DNA of 64,000 bases from Combretum micranthum (taxonomy: Eukaryota; Streptophyta; Magnoliopsida; Myrtales; Combretaceae): the NCBI GenBank assembly GCA_024138025.1, contig JAMXBD010002818.1:62001-126000 (forward strand). Direction: 5' to 3'. Positions 49,531 through 61,851 of this stretch are shown here, piece after piece. Within the stretch, counting starts at the first letter, position 1; each line of letters starts with the position of its first letter. Under the pieces are notes generated by a model. The model was not told the origin of the DNA, did not search any database, and saw only the letters and a program-made list of their open reading frames with translations. The position numbers and the translations under genes were made by a program.

Positions 49531-51005
49531 TTTATTTGTTTGTTTATTTTAGTTCGTAAAGGTCCTATATGAGCCCATTAAATGTTAAAAGATCAATAGC
49601 CGAACGATCGACACAATTCTTTTTTAGAAAGACTATGGACCAGAATTTACATGTATCCTTTTACTAGTATTAAGTGTGAAATGGCCGTATGAAAAAGACG
49701 AGGCGTTAGCGTTCAAGTCATAGAGTAATCGTTTTGTACTAATCCACTCAAAAGGCCCACCACATGAAAGTAAATGAACGAATGGGTTACTCACTAAAAC
49801 CATTTTTATAAATAGTCAAGACAAACTTTCGCAGCGTGTACAATTCTGCCCGCCATGCTTTTCCTATCAGTCGTGGACATTCCGTATGTAATGGCCAAAT
49901 CCATATATAAATTAATTTAAAGCACTTGGAAACTTTGAATCAATATCATATTTAGTCAACGGGTCCCTATATATAATGGAAGCATTTGTCATTTTATGAG
50001 GTGAAAGTTGTCAAAAAATTAATAAAATGGCCGAACGACAGCAGGCACAGTGCCCAAAGGATGAGGTTTGATAATTATGAGTCAGTTTAGATAATATTAG
50101 ATAATATGTTTTTTTATTCGTATCTTTATTATGATTACTTTATATTATTAGTATTTTATTTATTTAATTAGTTTATATGTAAAAATATATATTTTTTATT
50201 TATATTCATTTTTTTATAAATAATTTATATAAAAATGATACAAAAATAAAATCAAAACGATAGAAAAATGATAAAAAAAAATACACATATAATCCATGAC
50301 AATGATAGGATAAAAGCATGGCTCGTATTGGGTGAGGCAATTATATAAATATATATAATGACATATAAATAATATTATAAAATAATTACTTTTTAAAAAT
50401 TATTTATTTTATTATAAAGTGTATTGGAATCTTATTGGCGTTTATATGTCATATTATACCTATAATATATATATACATATATATTATGTTTCTTTCATAG
50501 ATTGAAGTTGCATTGGATTTGGTGAGAAACTAGAAGGGACTTTCTTTTCAGCAAAATGTTATTTTATCTCTCCATGCATAAAGGGTTAAATACGGCGAAA
50601 GCTACGCACTGGTCAAGGAGGAAATCTGATGAAATATCGATAATCTATGAACCATGGGAATTACATAAGAAGCTTCCTTCTGGGAACGACCAAAAGAAAA
50701 TCTTGTCGCTTGTGAAAATAAAAAGGAAAAGAAAACCGCCCCCATCTCTGTCTTTTATAACGCACATTCACATTCACGCGGCACTTACGGTAAGTGTGCG
50801 CATATAATAATAATAATAATAATCGGGAGAAGCAAACGTTCTTCTAAAAGGCGACCTTCGAAGGTTAGAAAACCAAGTTGTTACATGTAATACCTGATGA
50901 ATTGTGATATTTTCTTACTTCTAAGCGTACAATGAAATCTCTGCTTAAAAAACCATTTTTCATAAATTTTTAATGTAGCTGAACTTCTATGGTACTATTA
51001 AAGAT
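49531..51005. other. region without an identifiable gene
   Basis: The parts at 49560-50060 and 50540-50815 are less AT-rich than average and unmatched elsewhere in the window; 50085-50470 is very AT-rich. A TAA/ATA array sits at about 50804-50823. An 83-codon ORF at 50556-50807 matches nothing I know. Confidence 0.4.
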
Positions 51006-51975
51006 AGGATGGAAAAAAAAATCGATCAAACCAAACAAATCTATAAATAGAATCAAACCAAATGAAAATATATGATTTTTTTTAAAACAATTTGATTTTA
51101 AAAAAGTCTCAATTTGAATTAATTCATAAAATTTATGATTACTTTAAAAGGGTAAACGACATCAAACCATTTTAGAAAAATATAATAATATTTTAGATGT
51201 AATTATAAATTTTCTTATGATGATCGATTAAAGTTTATATATATTTTTATGAGTTCATTATAATATTTATTATTTTATAAAAATTGGTTAATATTAGTTT
51301 GTTCATTTTTTTAAAATTGCTTTTTATGTTTAAGATATATATTTTTCTTTTGGTCAGTTAATGTTGATTCTTTTTTTTTTTTTTTTTGTTATCGTTTTAA
51401 CATTATGAACATGTAATTTGTTGTTTTAGTTATGGCTATTATTATGTATTAATTATTTAATGTATTTTATTAATACATCACTTTTATTCGTGAATGACTT
51501 TTGTAGGTATATGTTTTTCATTTTAGTTAAATTTATCGGTACATGATTGATTGGAAGGTTTTGTGAAGAATTATATATTATGAATTTCCATGTGCTAGTT
51601 AGTAAATGTAATGTATTAGCGGATGACTAATTAGTGGCAAAATGATTTTATGAAAACCTATGACTATGAGTGTAATTGTTTCATGAAGTTTTTTTTTTTT
51701 TTTTTTTTGCGATTTATATTTTGAACTTTGTAGAGTAATTTAAATATTTGAATATCCACATAAATTTAAAAGATTAGAACAAATCTTTATTTTAAATTAG
51801 ATTATTGATTTAATTTGCAATAAACTAAACTAAATCAATATTTAGTGATTTATAAAATTTCTAATCTCAACCATAGTTTGGTTTGGAATGGTGAAAATGC
51901 AAACAAACCATAAATTATGTTTTTATTTGGTTGTTAGCGTAAAATCGAACCAAACCAGTCTATGCCCAACCATAA
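51006..51975. mobile_element. possible degenerate hAT-like remnant
   Basis: The ends carry inverted AACCAAAC/GTTTGGTT-type words, and the right end reads CTATGCCCAACCATA, like the element ending at 29925. The middle is AT-rich with long T runs (51371-51389 and 51690-51709). No clean duplication was found. Confidence 0.35.
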
Positions 51976-51979
51976 TTGA

Positions 51980-53664
51980 TATCCACACAAATTTAAGAGG
52001 TTTTGTCTTGCACACCATGAAAGTAATGAGCTCTTCTGCAAACTCACTTGGTAATCAACATTCCTCAAGTAGTCCTTATCTTATGACACATTATGTGAAC
52101 TATGATAAATTGTCTATGCAATATCATGCTTTCTCAACAGCTATTACTATAAGAGTTGAACCTAATTCTTTTGCTGAAGCTATAAAAGATGAACGATGAA
52201 GAGATGCTATGAAAAAGGAAACACAAGCTTTGGAAGATAATGAAACATGGACTGTAAAGCCATTATCACTCGGCAAGGAAGCCATAGGATGTAAACGGGT
52301 GTTTCGCATCAAGTATAATGCAAATGGAACGGTTGAATTTTACAAGGCTTGATTGGTTATTCTTGGAAATTGGCAAGTTAAAGGAATCGATTATAATGAG
52401 ACATTTGCACCTGTGGCCAAAATGGTTATAGTTCGTACTTTTCCCATAGTAGCTGCAGCTAAAAATTGGGAACTTCATCAGATGGATGTGTATAATGCGT
52501 TCTTGAATGGAGATTTGCAAGAAGAGGTGTACATGCACATGCCTCCTAGCTTTTATGCTCATAAACTAGGGATGGTATCATTTGAAGAAGTCTTTATATG
52601 GGTTACAACAGGATCTTCGATGTTGGTTTGCAAAATTGGTTTCTACTTTAAAGTAATATGGTTTCCAGCAATCCTATTCTGATTACTCTCTCTTCACTTT
52701 GCAAAGAAACAAGGTTGTTTATGTTGATGACAATATTTTGTCGAGTAACGAACACTCAGCTATTCAAATACTTAAGTAGTATTGAGTAGTGGTTTTCATA
52801 TGAAGGATATGGGAGTGTATAAAGGTTGCATATAGTTCTGAAGGAATTCATTTGTGCCAATGAAAATATTCCTTGGATATTATTTCAGAAGTAGGTTTAC
52901 TCAGTGCTAGACCAGTTTCTTTCCTAATGGAACAAAATCATAATTTGGCCATGGAAAAAGGTGATTTTTAGCATAATTTAGAAAGTTACAGGTATTTGGT
53001 CGGTCAGCTCATTTATCTTTCAATTACTCGACTTGAATTATCCTATTACGTGCATGTACTGCTCAATTTATGTAGCAACCTCAAAAAGAACATTAGGAGG
53101 CAACCTTGAGGGTAGTTCATTACTTGACAAGGAATCCTAGTCAAGAATGTTATTACAATTAGTGGTGATTTGCATCTTTCTGCTTGGTGTGACTCTGACT
53201 GGGCAAGTTGCCCTCTAACTCGGTGATCTTTGACTGGTTGGTCTATTCAACTGGGTAGTTCTCTAGTTTCCTAGAAGACCAAGAAGCAACAAACTGTTTC
53301 TTAGTCATCAACTAAAGCAGAGTATCGATCTTTGGCTATGAATACTTGTGAATTAAAGTGGTTGCAAGGGTTATTATTGGCTCTTGGTATAAATCATTCA
53401 ACTCCTATATGGTTATACTATGATAGTCAAGTAGCTTTGCATATTGCTTCTAACCCAGTGTTTCATGAACGCACCAAACATATTGAGATTAATTGTCATT
53501 TTGTCTGTGGTGCTATTTATTGTGGTGTTATCCAACCAACATATGTTCCTACTGGTTCTCAACTAACTAACATATTTACTAAAACATTGGGTGATCGTCA
53601 ATTTGAGCATCCTCTTTGCAAGTTCGGCATCCATTATTTGCATGCTCCAACTTGGGGGAAATAA
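51980..53664 (+). pseudogene. Ty1/copia reverse transcriptase-RNase H fragment, 5'-truncated
   Basis: Legible blocks in order are EPNSFAEAIKDER, NETWTVKPLSLGKEAIGCKR, YNETFAPVAKM and WELHQMDVYNAFLNGDLQEE, which are typical copia reverse transcriptase. The catalytic YVDD is readable near 52717. From 53160 comes RNase H: SAWCDSDWA, STKAEYRSLA, LYYDSQVALHIASNPVFHER and ending HAPTWGK at 53664. The 3' part resembles the Ale/Retrofit lineage, which is inference. There are many stops and shifts. No gag, protease or integrase and no 5' LTR are present. Confidence 0.9.
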
Positions 53665-53955
53665 TAGGAAATATCCTCTATATATTAGCTGTTAATAGGA
53701 AATATTGACTGTATATTAATTGTATAGTCTTGTATAGCATGTATATTAATTGTATAGTCTTATATAGCAAGAAAAATATTTCCTTAATTAGGTAGAGATT
53801 TTCTTCCTTGTATAAGCATATCTACATGCTAAATTAGCTCCCTATTCTTAGGGTTGTAATCCTATATGTATGTATGATTTCTTAATGAATAAGGAATAAG
53901 ACTTTTTTCTCTCTCAAACTTTATTTTCTTCTAAAATGCTTTTCATAAACCATTG
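53665..53955 (+). repeat. probable 3' LTR of the truncated copia
   Basis: It follows a polypurine tract TTGGGGGAAATA at 53652-53662. The region has two TATATAGCA-containing repeats of about 30 bp near 53720-53770 and AATAAG-type signals near 53890. The start TG is mutated or misplaced and the end is not certain. Confidence 0.5.
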
Positions 53956-54833
53956 TCAAATCTTCTAATCAATCATTAATCTTCAACCAAGGGTTTAAGA
54001 TTATAGTGAGAAGGCGTGGTGTAGGAACATTTTAATTGTAATATGACCTAGGGTCAAGTCATATTTTGAGGGTTTAAAAGATTTACCTGAATTTAATTAA
54101 TTAGTGGATGTGAGGATATGCTTGTAATCATTAGTATAAGTTTTATCAGTTTGATCAAATCCAAAATTACATCAACTTATTGTAAATCAGGTATTTATAC
54201 AGCAAACCTACAAATGATTGTGACTTTTGGAATTTAGAATTTACTGTAGTATTCCTTCACCATAATTTATGATTTTGCGGTAAATTGCCTAAACCTTCCA
54301 AAAAAAAAAAAAAACTCGATCTAGTTGGCATATGTATACCTATGTTATTACAATTCTACTAACAAAAAATAATTTTTAATATCTTTTACTTCCAACGTCT
54401 ATCGCTGAAAAATTAATCAAGTCAAGGAAAGACAACGGCAAAACGAAATTTATAGATTATACGCAAAACTCCAGTCACGATTTATTCCTATATTAAAATA
54501 AAAGAAGAAGAAGTCAATTTCGGACCATTTTTTAAAAATTAGTTGGTATCTGAAATATCACGATTTAATTGAAAAGAAAGAATATTTTGATAGTAATTTA
54601 TTGGACGCTTTTTATGTGTATTAAGAAAAATTCTGAAATTAAGGAAATAGAAAATTGGGTCTTGTTTTAATATAATTTCAAATAAGAAAATAGGGAATTC
54701 AAAGAAACCAAAAAAAAAAAAATTCTCGGAAACTTTCTGAGTGTATTAAAAACAAATTCAAACTTTTCAGTTTGAATATATCCTACCCTATCAAACTTTA
54801 ATTAAATAATCACAAAAAAAATTAATTAAATGA
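53956..54833. other. AT-rich region with nothing identifiable
   Basis: I see only poly-A runs (54300, 54715) and no coding or repeat structure that I can support. Confidence 0.5.
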
Positions 54834-55093
54834 CCAATGATCAAGGGTGTAAACGAGCCAAGTCAACCTACGCTTTGAAAAGTTTAGACTTAGCTCCTTT
54901 AATAAATTAATGAGTCAAGTCGAGTCAGGCTTTTAACGAGCCTAAAATGTGCGTGCTTGAGCCCGAGCTCGTTAAGGATTCATTACCCAAGCTCAGTTCG
55001 TTATGCTTGTCCAACAAACAAGTCTAAGTTCAACTCATTTACGTAAATAATTATATATATTATTATATTTATATATTATAGTAATATAAATAA

Positions 55094-56466
55094 GGATAAA
55101 TTACACAAATACCCGTTGAAAAGTTTTGAAATTATATAGACCTCCACCATTTTAAAAGGTCAATTATAACCCCCATGGAGCAATAGGATTCACTTATATT
55201 ATTAAATGATAAATTATTTATCTCTTAAGAAAATTAATTGAAAAAAAAACTATTTGCTGACGTGGTAATATAATATTTTTTAAAACAAAAACCAAAACAT
55301 GAATTCCTTAACAAATATATAGTCCAAACCAAAATCATTGAACATATTTCTTTTTTTTTTTTTTGGTTAAATACACAGACAGCTCTTAAAAAGCTTTGCA
55401 ATTATATGGACCCCACCATTTTAAAAAGTCAATAATTATCTACCTAAAGCAACAGCGGGATCTAAATATATTATTAAATAACAATCTATTTGTTTTTGAA
55501 ATAAATAAGTGTAAGAAAATTAATTAAAAAATATCATGTCATATTTATTTGTTGATGCTGAAATATTTTTTTAACAAAAACCAAAACATGGATTCATTAA
55601 CAAAAATATAGTCTAAACCAAAATCATTAAGCCCTTTTTTTTTCTTATCTTTCTAAATGAAACGTATATTTTTATTTTCCTTACATTTTTTAAAATTTAA
55701 GCTTTATGAATATTTTTAAGCTTGCAGATTTCCAACTAAAACTCCTCACACTGTGTCCAGTGTAGAGAAAAGAAATAAATGATAAATACTTATTTGACAA
55801 GGCTAGAAAATAATGAAAAGAAAAAGCTTATACATTTTCTCTCTAATTTGAAAGAAAAGATAGAAATAAATTAATAAATAAGATAACGAGTTATTATAAA
55901 TATTGTAATTGACCTTGTCATAGTATAAATATACAATATCATAGAGCGATTCATATCTTATGATAGGCACTACTGATTTAGAAGAAATTGGACTTTAAGG
56001 TTTAATGTTAAACATTTATCTCTTAATAAAACTAATTAGATTACAAATGCACCCTCGTTATCTTCATTTCCATCTATGAAATTGGAAACAAATAGTAACG
56101 TTGTTTCATAAAAAAATTAAAATAAAATGAAAAGAAATTGGAAATATACATCTCATTTAGAAGATTAAAAAAAAAAAAAAAGAAAGGTCCGGTGATTTTG
56201 GTTTATAGCTATGTTTTTATTAAGAAAGACATATATTTGGTTTTTATTAAAAAGAAAATAATAGATTATATTGCCACGTTAACAAATAAATATGACATGA
56301 CATTTTTTTTAGTTAATTTTCTCATACCTATTTAAATAAGAGATAAATAAGCTCTCATTTAATATATGTAGACCCTACAACCGTTGAGGAGTAATTGTTG
56401 ACTTTTTGAAAAGGTGGGAATCATGTAATTTCAAAACTTTTCAAGGATTATCCATATAATTTACTC
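55094..56466. mobile_element. non-autonomous MULE with long inverted repeats
   Basis: Left arm 55094-55364 and right arm about 56167-56466 are imperfect inverted copies. They share, for example, TTGAAAAGTTTTGAAATTA, AATTATTTATCTCTTA and CATGTCATATTTATTTGTT, and each ends in a poly-T/A run. The 9-mer TATAAATAA flanks both ends exactly (55085-55093 and 56467-56475), as Mutator-like elements produce. The left arm is followed by a second copy in the same direction (55365-55640). No transposase remains. Confidence 0.88.
55365..55640. repeat. tandem second copy of the MULE left arm
   Basis: From GGTTAAATACACAGAC onward it follows 55094-55364 segment by segment: the hexanucleotide-rich start, CCACCATTTTAAAAAGTCAA, then ACCAAAACATG and ACCAAAATCATT, then a poly-T run. 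Identity is clearly below that of a fresh duplication. Confidence 0.8.
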
Positions 56467-56488
56467 TATAAATAAGTATATATAATAT

Positions 56489-57114
56489 TATTGGGTTATA
56501 AATCCAGCTAATATGGGTCTGTAATGTATAACAAACGAAATTCTAAATATTATATATATTTTTTTAGAAGAAGACTTTGAAAATAAGGAGATTTGTAAAA
56601 TTTAGGAGACTGGGAACAATGTACGCTGGCGAAATGAGAATTTAGGCCACTAGCCTTGAACAACATAAACTCCGGCCTTCAACAACACATTATTCGTCGA
56701 CCATAAAGGTCGGCGGCATTGAGCCTGCCAATGTGCATGTGCATCCTTCTTTTGTTTTTTCTTATATATTCTCATCGTGTTTTCTTTTAGAGTATCAATT
56801 TGGCTATTCTAAAAAACCTAGAAGGAGTACTAGAGAGAGAGTGGCTTTTTCGTGCTATTGATTGAAATCTACCGTTGTGGTGAAGATTTATGATTCACTA
56901 GTATTACTAGTGAAGAAAAACAGTGTAATCTCATTATTATTGATAGTGGAAGAATTTGTGCAGCGGTCCCATGGTTTTTCCCTAATTGGGATTTTTCACA
57001 TTAAATCCTTTGTGTCTCTTTTGATTTTATTTTTTGTTTATCATATTTGGTTATTGCATAGGCAAGAGGAAAAAAATTGCTTTCTTATTACAGGACATTG
57101 ATTTTTTGCTAACA
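56489..57114 (+). repeat. 5' LTR of the full-length copia
   Basis: It begins TATTGGGTTATAAATCC (expected TG mutated) and ends TTTTTGCTAACA. It aligns throughout with 61087-61713, including ATATGGGTCTGTAA, GCCTGCCAATGTGCATG and ACTAGTGAAGAAAAACAGTG. Confidence 0.9.
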
Positions 57115-57116
57115 AG

Positions 57117-57128
57117 TGATATCAGAGC
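57117..57128 (+). other. primer-binding site of the copia
   Basis: TGATATCAGAGC lies two bases after the LTR. It differs at one position from TGGTATCAGAGC, the complement of the initiator methionine tRNA end used by most plant copia elements. Confidence 0.85.
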
Positions 57129-57172
57129 CGTGTTGAAAAAAAAAAAAGGTTTTGTTTATTGTATTGCAGGCA

Positions 57173-57930
57173 TGGCTAAATCATCAAGTAAGATGATAAA
57201 ATTGAATTCATCGAATTATTCTATCTGGAAGTCGATGTTGGAAGATTTGTTGTATTGTAAAGATCTATATATGCCTTTGGGTAGTGATAATGCGAAGCTA
57301 ATAGATAAATCTGATATAAATTGGACAATTATGCATAGAATAACTGTTGAATATATCCGATAATGGGTTAATCACAATGTGTATCATCATATTGCCCAAA
57401 AAACCAAAGTTGATGTTCTATGGAAAAAAATTGGAATCCATGTATAAGAGGAAAACTGCCTTAAATAAAACCTCCTTGATTAGGAGAGTGATGAATTTGA
57501 AGTATAAAGATGGATCCAATATGGCTGAGCACTTGAATGATTTTCAAGGCCTTGTGAATTAGTTATCTACCATGAGGCTTATGCTTGATGAGGAGATACA
57601 AGCACTTTTATTGTTGAGTTCACTGCTCAACAACTAGGAGACACTTGTGGATTCTATTAGTAATTCTACTCTAGAAGGAAAGCTCACCATTGCAATGGTG
57701 AAAGATAGCTTAATGAACGAAGAAGCTAGAAGAAAAGATCTTGGCACGAATTCCCAGCTTGAGCACTTGTTATTGATAAGCCAAAAAAAGACGTGGTAGA
57801 AGCAGGAACAGTAGCTCATCTGATAAATCTAATAAATCCAGGGAAGATCTAAATCTAAAGGAAAAATATCAAATGTTATTATTGTGACAAGCTAGGACAT
57901 TTGAAGATAGAATGTAGAATTTGAAAGAGA
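57173..57930 (+). pseudogene. copia gag, frameshifted
   Basis: It starts at the ATG of 57173 and shows the conserved gag beginning KLNSSNYSIWKSMLEDLLYC. After a stop at 57361 the domain goes on in other frames (KDGSNMAEHLNDFQGLVN near 57510). A zinc knuckle CX2CX4HX4C, CYYCDKLGHLKIEC, is at 57874-57915. Gag would package the element's RNA into particles. At least four shifts or stops are present. Confidence 0.88.
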
Positions 57931-57989
57931 GAGTACAATAAAGATAAAGGTGATGAAAAAGATGAAGATACAACTACTATAGAAGCAGG

Positions 57990-58440
57990 TGGTGAGATTG
58001 ATGTTACCTGGGATGAGGATTGTGTTAGCCTTACATGTCATGATAGTTATTGGGTTATTGATTCTGGTGCCTCCTTCCATGTGACATCACATGATGAATT
58101 TTTCTCAACCTATATGCCGGTGATTATGGCAATGTTAGGATGGGAAATAATGAGACATCTAAAATTGTTGGAATTAGAAATGTTGTTTTAAAGACTAACA
58201 CTGGTTGCAAACTCATTCTTAGAGATGTCAGACACATTCCAGATATCCGCCTAAACCTTATATCTGCAGGGAAACTTGATGATAAAGGCTATAATGGTCA
58301 CTTTGATGAAAGTAAATGGAAGCTCACCAATGGTTCTCTCATAATGGCAAAAGGGAAGAAGAGTAATACCATTTACTTAATGTTAGCAAAACTGAGTAAA
58401 GGAGGCATGAATTTGATTGATGACACTTCTATGTAGCTTT
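57990..58440 (+). pseudogene. copia protease and pre-integrase region
   Basis: The aspartic protease motif WVIDSGASFHVT is at 58050-58085, with DSG as the active triplet. After a shift near 58130 the ORF 58140-58436 reads the ILRDVRHIPDIRLNLISAGK block, which precedes the integrase in copia polyproteins. It ends in a stop just before LWH.HLGHMSEK at 58437-58475. Confidence 0.87.
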
Positions 58441-59290
58441 GGCATATGCACTTGGTCACATGAGTGAGAAAGTGCTCCAAATGCTTGTTAAGAAAAACTT
58501 TTGTTTGATGTAAAAGGTACTCCTTTGAAAACTTGCATTGATTATCTTACTGCTAAACAATATAGAGTTGTATTTCAAAGAAATCCACTTACTAGGAAAT
58601 CTCATATACTGAATTTAGTTCACACAAATGTGTTATATGAAAGACAGGTCAGTAGGTGGTGCTCTTTATTTTGTGATATTCATTGATGATCACTCTAGGA
58701 AGTTGTGGACTTTTGCTTTGAAGTCCAAAAAGATCAAGTACTTGATGTGTTCAAGCAATTCTACACTAGAATTAAAAGAGAAATGAGAAGACAGTTGATA
58801 TGTTTCTGAGCAGATAATGATGGTGAATATGGAGGACCTTTTGAAGAATATTGCAAAGAATATGGGATTAAATTGGAGAAAGCAGTTCTAAAGACCCCAC
58901 AATAGAATGGCACAGCAGAGAAAATGAATCGCACTATCATAGAGTGAAGTGTATGTTATCACATGCCAAGTTACTAAAATCATTTTTGGATGAAGCAATG
59001 AGGATAGCTGTCGACTTGATTAATCTATCTCCCTCTTATGCTCTGGATGGAGATATCCCAGAAAGAGTGTGGACAAGTAAAGATGTTTCTTATGAACACT
59101 TACATGTGTTTGGTTGCAAGGAATTTGTGCATATTCCCAAGGATAAAAGAGCGAAGCTTGATGCAAATTCAAAGCAATGCATTTTTCTGGGTTATGCACA
59201 AGATGAGTATAGTACAAGTTATAGGATCTAGCAGAGAAGAAGATTGTCAGGAGTAGAGATGTGGTCTTTCTTGAAAACTAAACCATTAAA
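58441..59290 (+). pseudogene. copia integrase, broken, with an active-site change
   Basis: The HLGH zinc region is near 58450. The core block that normally reads HTDV is HTNV at 58620-58632, so the first catalytic aspartate is asparagine. The second aspartate block (ADNDGEYGG) is near 58810 behind a stop. The TPQ-NGTAEKMNRTI block with the catalytic glutamate is near 58896-58940, with a stop replacing a glutamine. The core ends in the frame 58944-59231 (MLSHAKLLKSFLDEAMRIAV ... CIFLGYAQDEY). It would insert the cDNA; it cannot work here. Confidence 0.87.
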
Positions 59291-59539
59291 GATATTGAGA
59301 AGCTAGAGAAGTCAAAATCCACAAGAGAGATCCGTACAAATGTAGATTCAGTGCCCTCACTTGAAGATTCTAATAATGATAGGGGAGATGTGAAAGATTC
59401 AGTTGAAGAGCTCCAAGAGTCTCATTAGTAGGTTGAGTTGATGAGATCTTCAAGAGAACGAAGACCACCAATTAGATTTAGTCCAAATAAGTATGTAATG
59501 TTGATAGATGGGGAAAGAGCCAGAATGTTATCAACAAGC

Positions 59540-60290
59540 CATGTAACATGAGCAGAAAAAGGAATGGATTAAAGCCATGTAAGATAAGATGAAATCCTTG
59601 CATGAGAACAAGACATATGATTTAGTGGAACTACCAAAGGGCAAGCGACCATTAAAGAGTAAATGGGTATATAGATTGAAGACTGAAGAGAATGGTTCAC
59701 AACTAAAATACAAGGCAAGATTAGTTGTGAAAGTCTTCAATTAGAAGAAAGGTGTTGATTTTGATGAGATTTTCTCACCAATGGTGAAAATGTCTTCCAT
59801 TCGGGTGGTACTCAATATTACTGCCTATTTGAACTTAGAGATTGAGCAAATGGATGTGAAGACAGCGTTCCTTCATGTTAACTTGGAGGAAGAAATTTAC
59901 ATGGAGCAACCTGTGGTGTTTAAGGTTAAGAGGAAGGAGCATCTTGTTTACAAATTGAAGAAGAGCTTGTATGTGTTAAAATAGGCCCTATGGCAGTGGT
60001 ATAAGAGGTTTGACTCCTTTATGATTGATTAGGGATATACCAGGTATGCTCGAATCATTGTGTCTTTATAAAGAGATTTAGCACTAGTGAGTTCATTATT
60101 CTCCTACTATATGTTGATGATATGCTGATTATTGACCATGATGCCAAAAAGATACAAGATCAAAAAATTGCTCTAAGAAAGTCTTTTACTATAAAAGACC
60201 TAAGACTGACACGCCAATTCTTGGTATAAGGATTATTTGTGATAAGAAGAACTAGAAATTGTGGTTATCACATGAGAGATACCTATAAAA
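59540..60290 (+). pseudogene. copia reverse transcriptase, broken
   Basis: Blocks in order are W-IKAM...MKSLHENKTYDLVELPKG, SKWVYRLK, VDFDEIFSPMVKM, LEIEQMDVKTAFLHVNLEEE and VYKLKKSLYVLK, with a stop after it. The catalytic YVDDML is at 60109-60126. Many stops and shifts interrupt it. Confidence 0.88.
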
Positions 60291-60399
60291 GGTATTAGAG
60301 AGATTCAACATAAGCAGGCAAAACCTATTTATTCTCCACTTCTAGGTTACTTTAAACTTAATTCTCAACATTGTCCTAAAGTGAATTAAACAAAGAAGA

Positions 60400-61060
60400 C
60401 ATGAAAAAGATTCCTTATGCCTCTGCAGTTGGCAGTCTAATGTATGCTATGGTGTGCACTAGACCAAATATTGCTCATGTTGTTGGTGTGGTTAGTCGTT
60501 ATCTATCGAATCCAAGTAAAGAGCATTGCACTGTTGTTAAATGGATTCTCAGGTATCTCAATGGCATTTCCAAATTATGTTTATAGTTTGATGGTAGTAA
60601 ATCTGTATTAAAAGGGTTTTCAGATGCTGGTATAATTGGAGATCTTGATTTTAAGAAGTCCACTTTAGGTTATCTGATTACTTATGTAAGGAGAGCAGTA
60701 TTTAATTGCAGAAGTGTGTTGTACTATGTACCACTGAAGTAGAATATATTGTTATGACTAAAGCCTGTAAGGAAATCTTATGGATGAAGAAATTTTCAGA
60801 ATAACTGGGTCAATAGTAAGAATACTTGAGGCTATTTTATGATAGCCAGTGGAGTGTTCTACATCTCAGTAAGAATCTAACTTTCTACTCCAGATCCAAA
60901 CACATTGATGTTAGATATCATTGGATTTGAGATGTATTGAAATCAGAGCTTTTGTAGCTAGAGAAGATTTATACTGATGAAAATGGTTCAAATACGATGA
61001 CTAAAGCTCTAGCCAAGGACAAACGCATTTGTTGCAGACAGATAGCTGGTGTGATGGAAC
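60400..61060 (+). pseudogene. copia RNase H, broken
   Basis: It opens with IPYASAVGSLMYAMVCTRPN at about 60404. The catalytic aspartate block appears as FSDAGIIGDLDFKKSTLGY near 60617-60670. Later TEVEY and KHIDVRYHW blocks follow, the last near 60900. Stops interrupt each block. Confidence 0.86.
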
Positions 61061-61068
61061 TCCCCATA

Positions 61069-61086
61069 TGAGTTACAGGGAGAGTT
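61069..61086 (+). other. polypurine tract of the copia
   Basis: TGAGTTACAGGGAGAGTT directly precedes the 3' LTR. Confidence 0.75.
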
Positions 61087-61713
61087 TGCTGGTTATGGAT
61101 CCAATTCATATGGGTCTGTAACGTATAATAGATGAATTCCTAAATATTATATATATATATATATTTAGAAGAAGTCTTTGAAAATAAGGAGACTTGTGCA
61201 ATTTAGGAGACTTCGAACAATGTACACTGGCCAAATGAGAATTTAGGCCGTTGGCTTTAAACAACATGAACGTCGACCTTCAACAACACATTATATGCCG
61301 GCTATAAAGGGCGTCGGAGTTGAGCTGGCCAATGTACATGCACGTCCTTCAATTGTTTTTTCTTATACATTTGCCTTATGTTGTCTTTTAGGATATCACT
61401 TTGATTATTTTGAAAAACCTAGATAAACTTTTAGAGAGTGTGTGGCTTGTTTCTGCTACTAACTAAAATCCACCGTTACAATGAAGATTTGTGATCCATT
61501 AGTATTACTAGTGAAGAAAAACAGTGTAATCCCATTATTATTGATTGTGGAAGAATTTATGCAGCGATTCTGTGGTTTTTCCCCAATTGGGATTTTCCAT
61601 GTTAAATCCTGGTGTCTCTTTTGATTTTACTTTTTGTTTATCATATTTTGTTATCACATAGGCAAGAGAAAAAAAATTACTTTGTTATTACAAGACATTA
61701 ATTTTTCCTAACA
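61087..61713 (+). repeat. 3' LTR of the full-length copia
   Basis: It begins TGCTGGTTATGGATCC and ends TTCCTAACA. The duplicated target AATAT follows. A TA microsatellite at about 61146-61163 lies where the 5' LTR has a shorter one. Confidence 0.92.
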
Positions 61714-61851
61714 AATATTATATTAATATAAATGAGTCCTTAACTGCCTAAAGAAAAGCTATGACTTAGCTCATTTAGCTAGTTCAAGTTTGAGTAGTTC
61801 ATAAGTATTTTAACTCGTTTGCAACTCTACCAATGATTTTATAGTTAATAG

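Larger units (their letters stand above)
56489..61713 (+). mobile_element. Ty1/copia LTR retrotransposon, full-length but decayed
   Basis: The 5225-bp element lies inside the hAT-like element, with LTRs of 626 and 627 bp and a perfect 5-bp duplication AATAT (56484-56488 and 61714-61718). The order is gag, protease, integrase, reverse transcriptase, RNase H, which defines Ty1/copia. Both LTR ends and the primer-binding site are recognisable, but LTR divergence is substantial by eye and dozens of stops and shifts break the ORF. It is much older than the gypsy element at 11012. Confidence 0.92.
54842..61829. mobile_element. hAT-like element split by a MULE and a copia
   Basis: The left end is CAAGGGTGTAAACGAGCC; the right end is AACTCGTTTGCAACTCTA, whose complement begins TAGAGTTGCAAACGAG. 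The octamer CCAATGAT flanks both ends exactly (54834-54841 and 61830-61837). The pieces belonging to the element are 54842-55093, about 56476-56488 and 61719-61829, so the element itself is under 0.4 kb and non-autonomous. The inserted MULE and copia expanded it to 7 kb. Confidence 0.85.
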
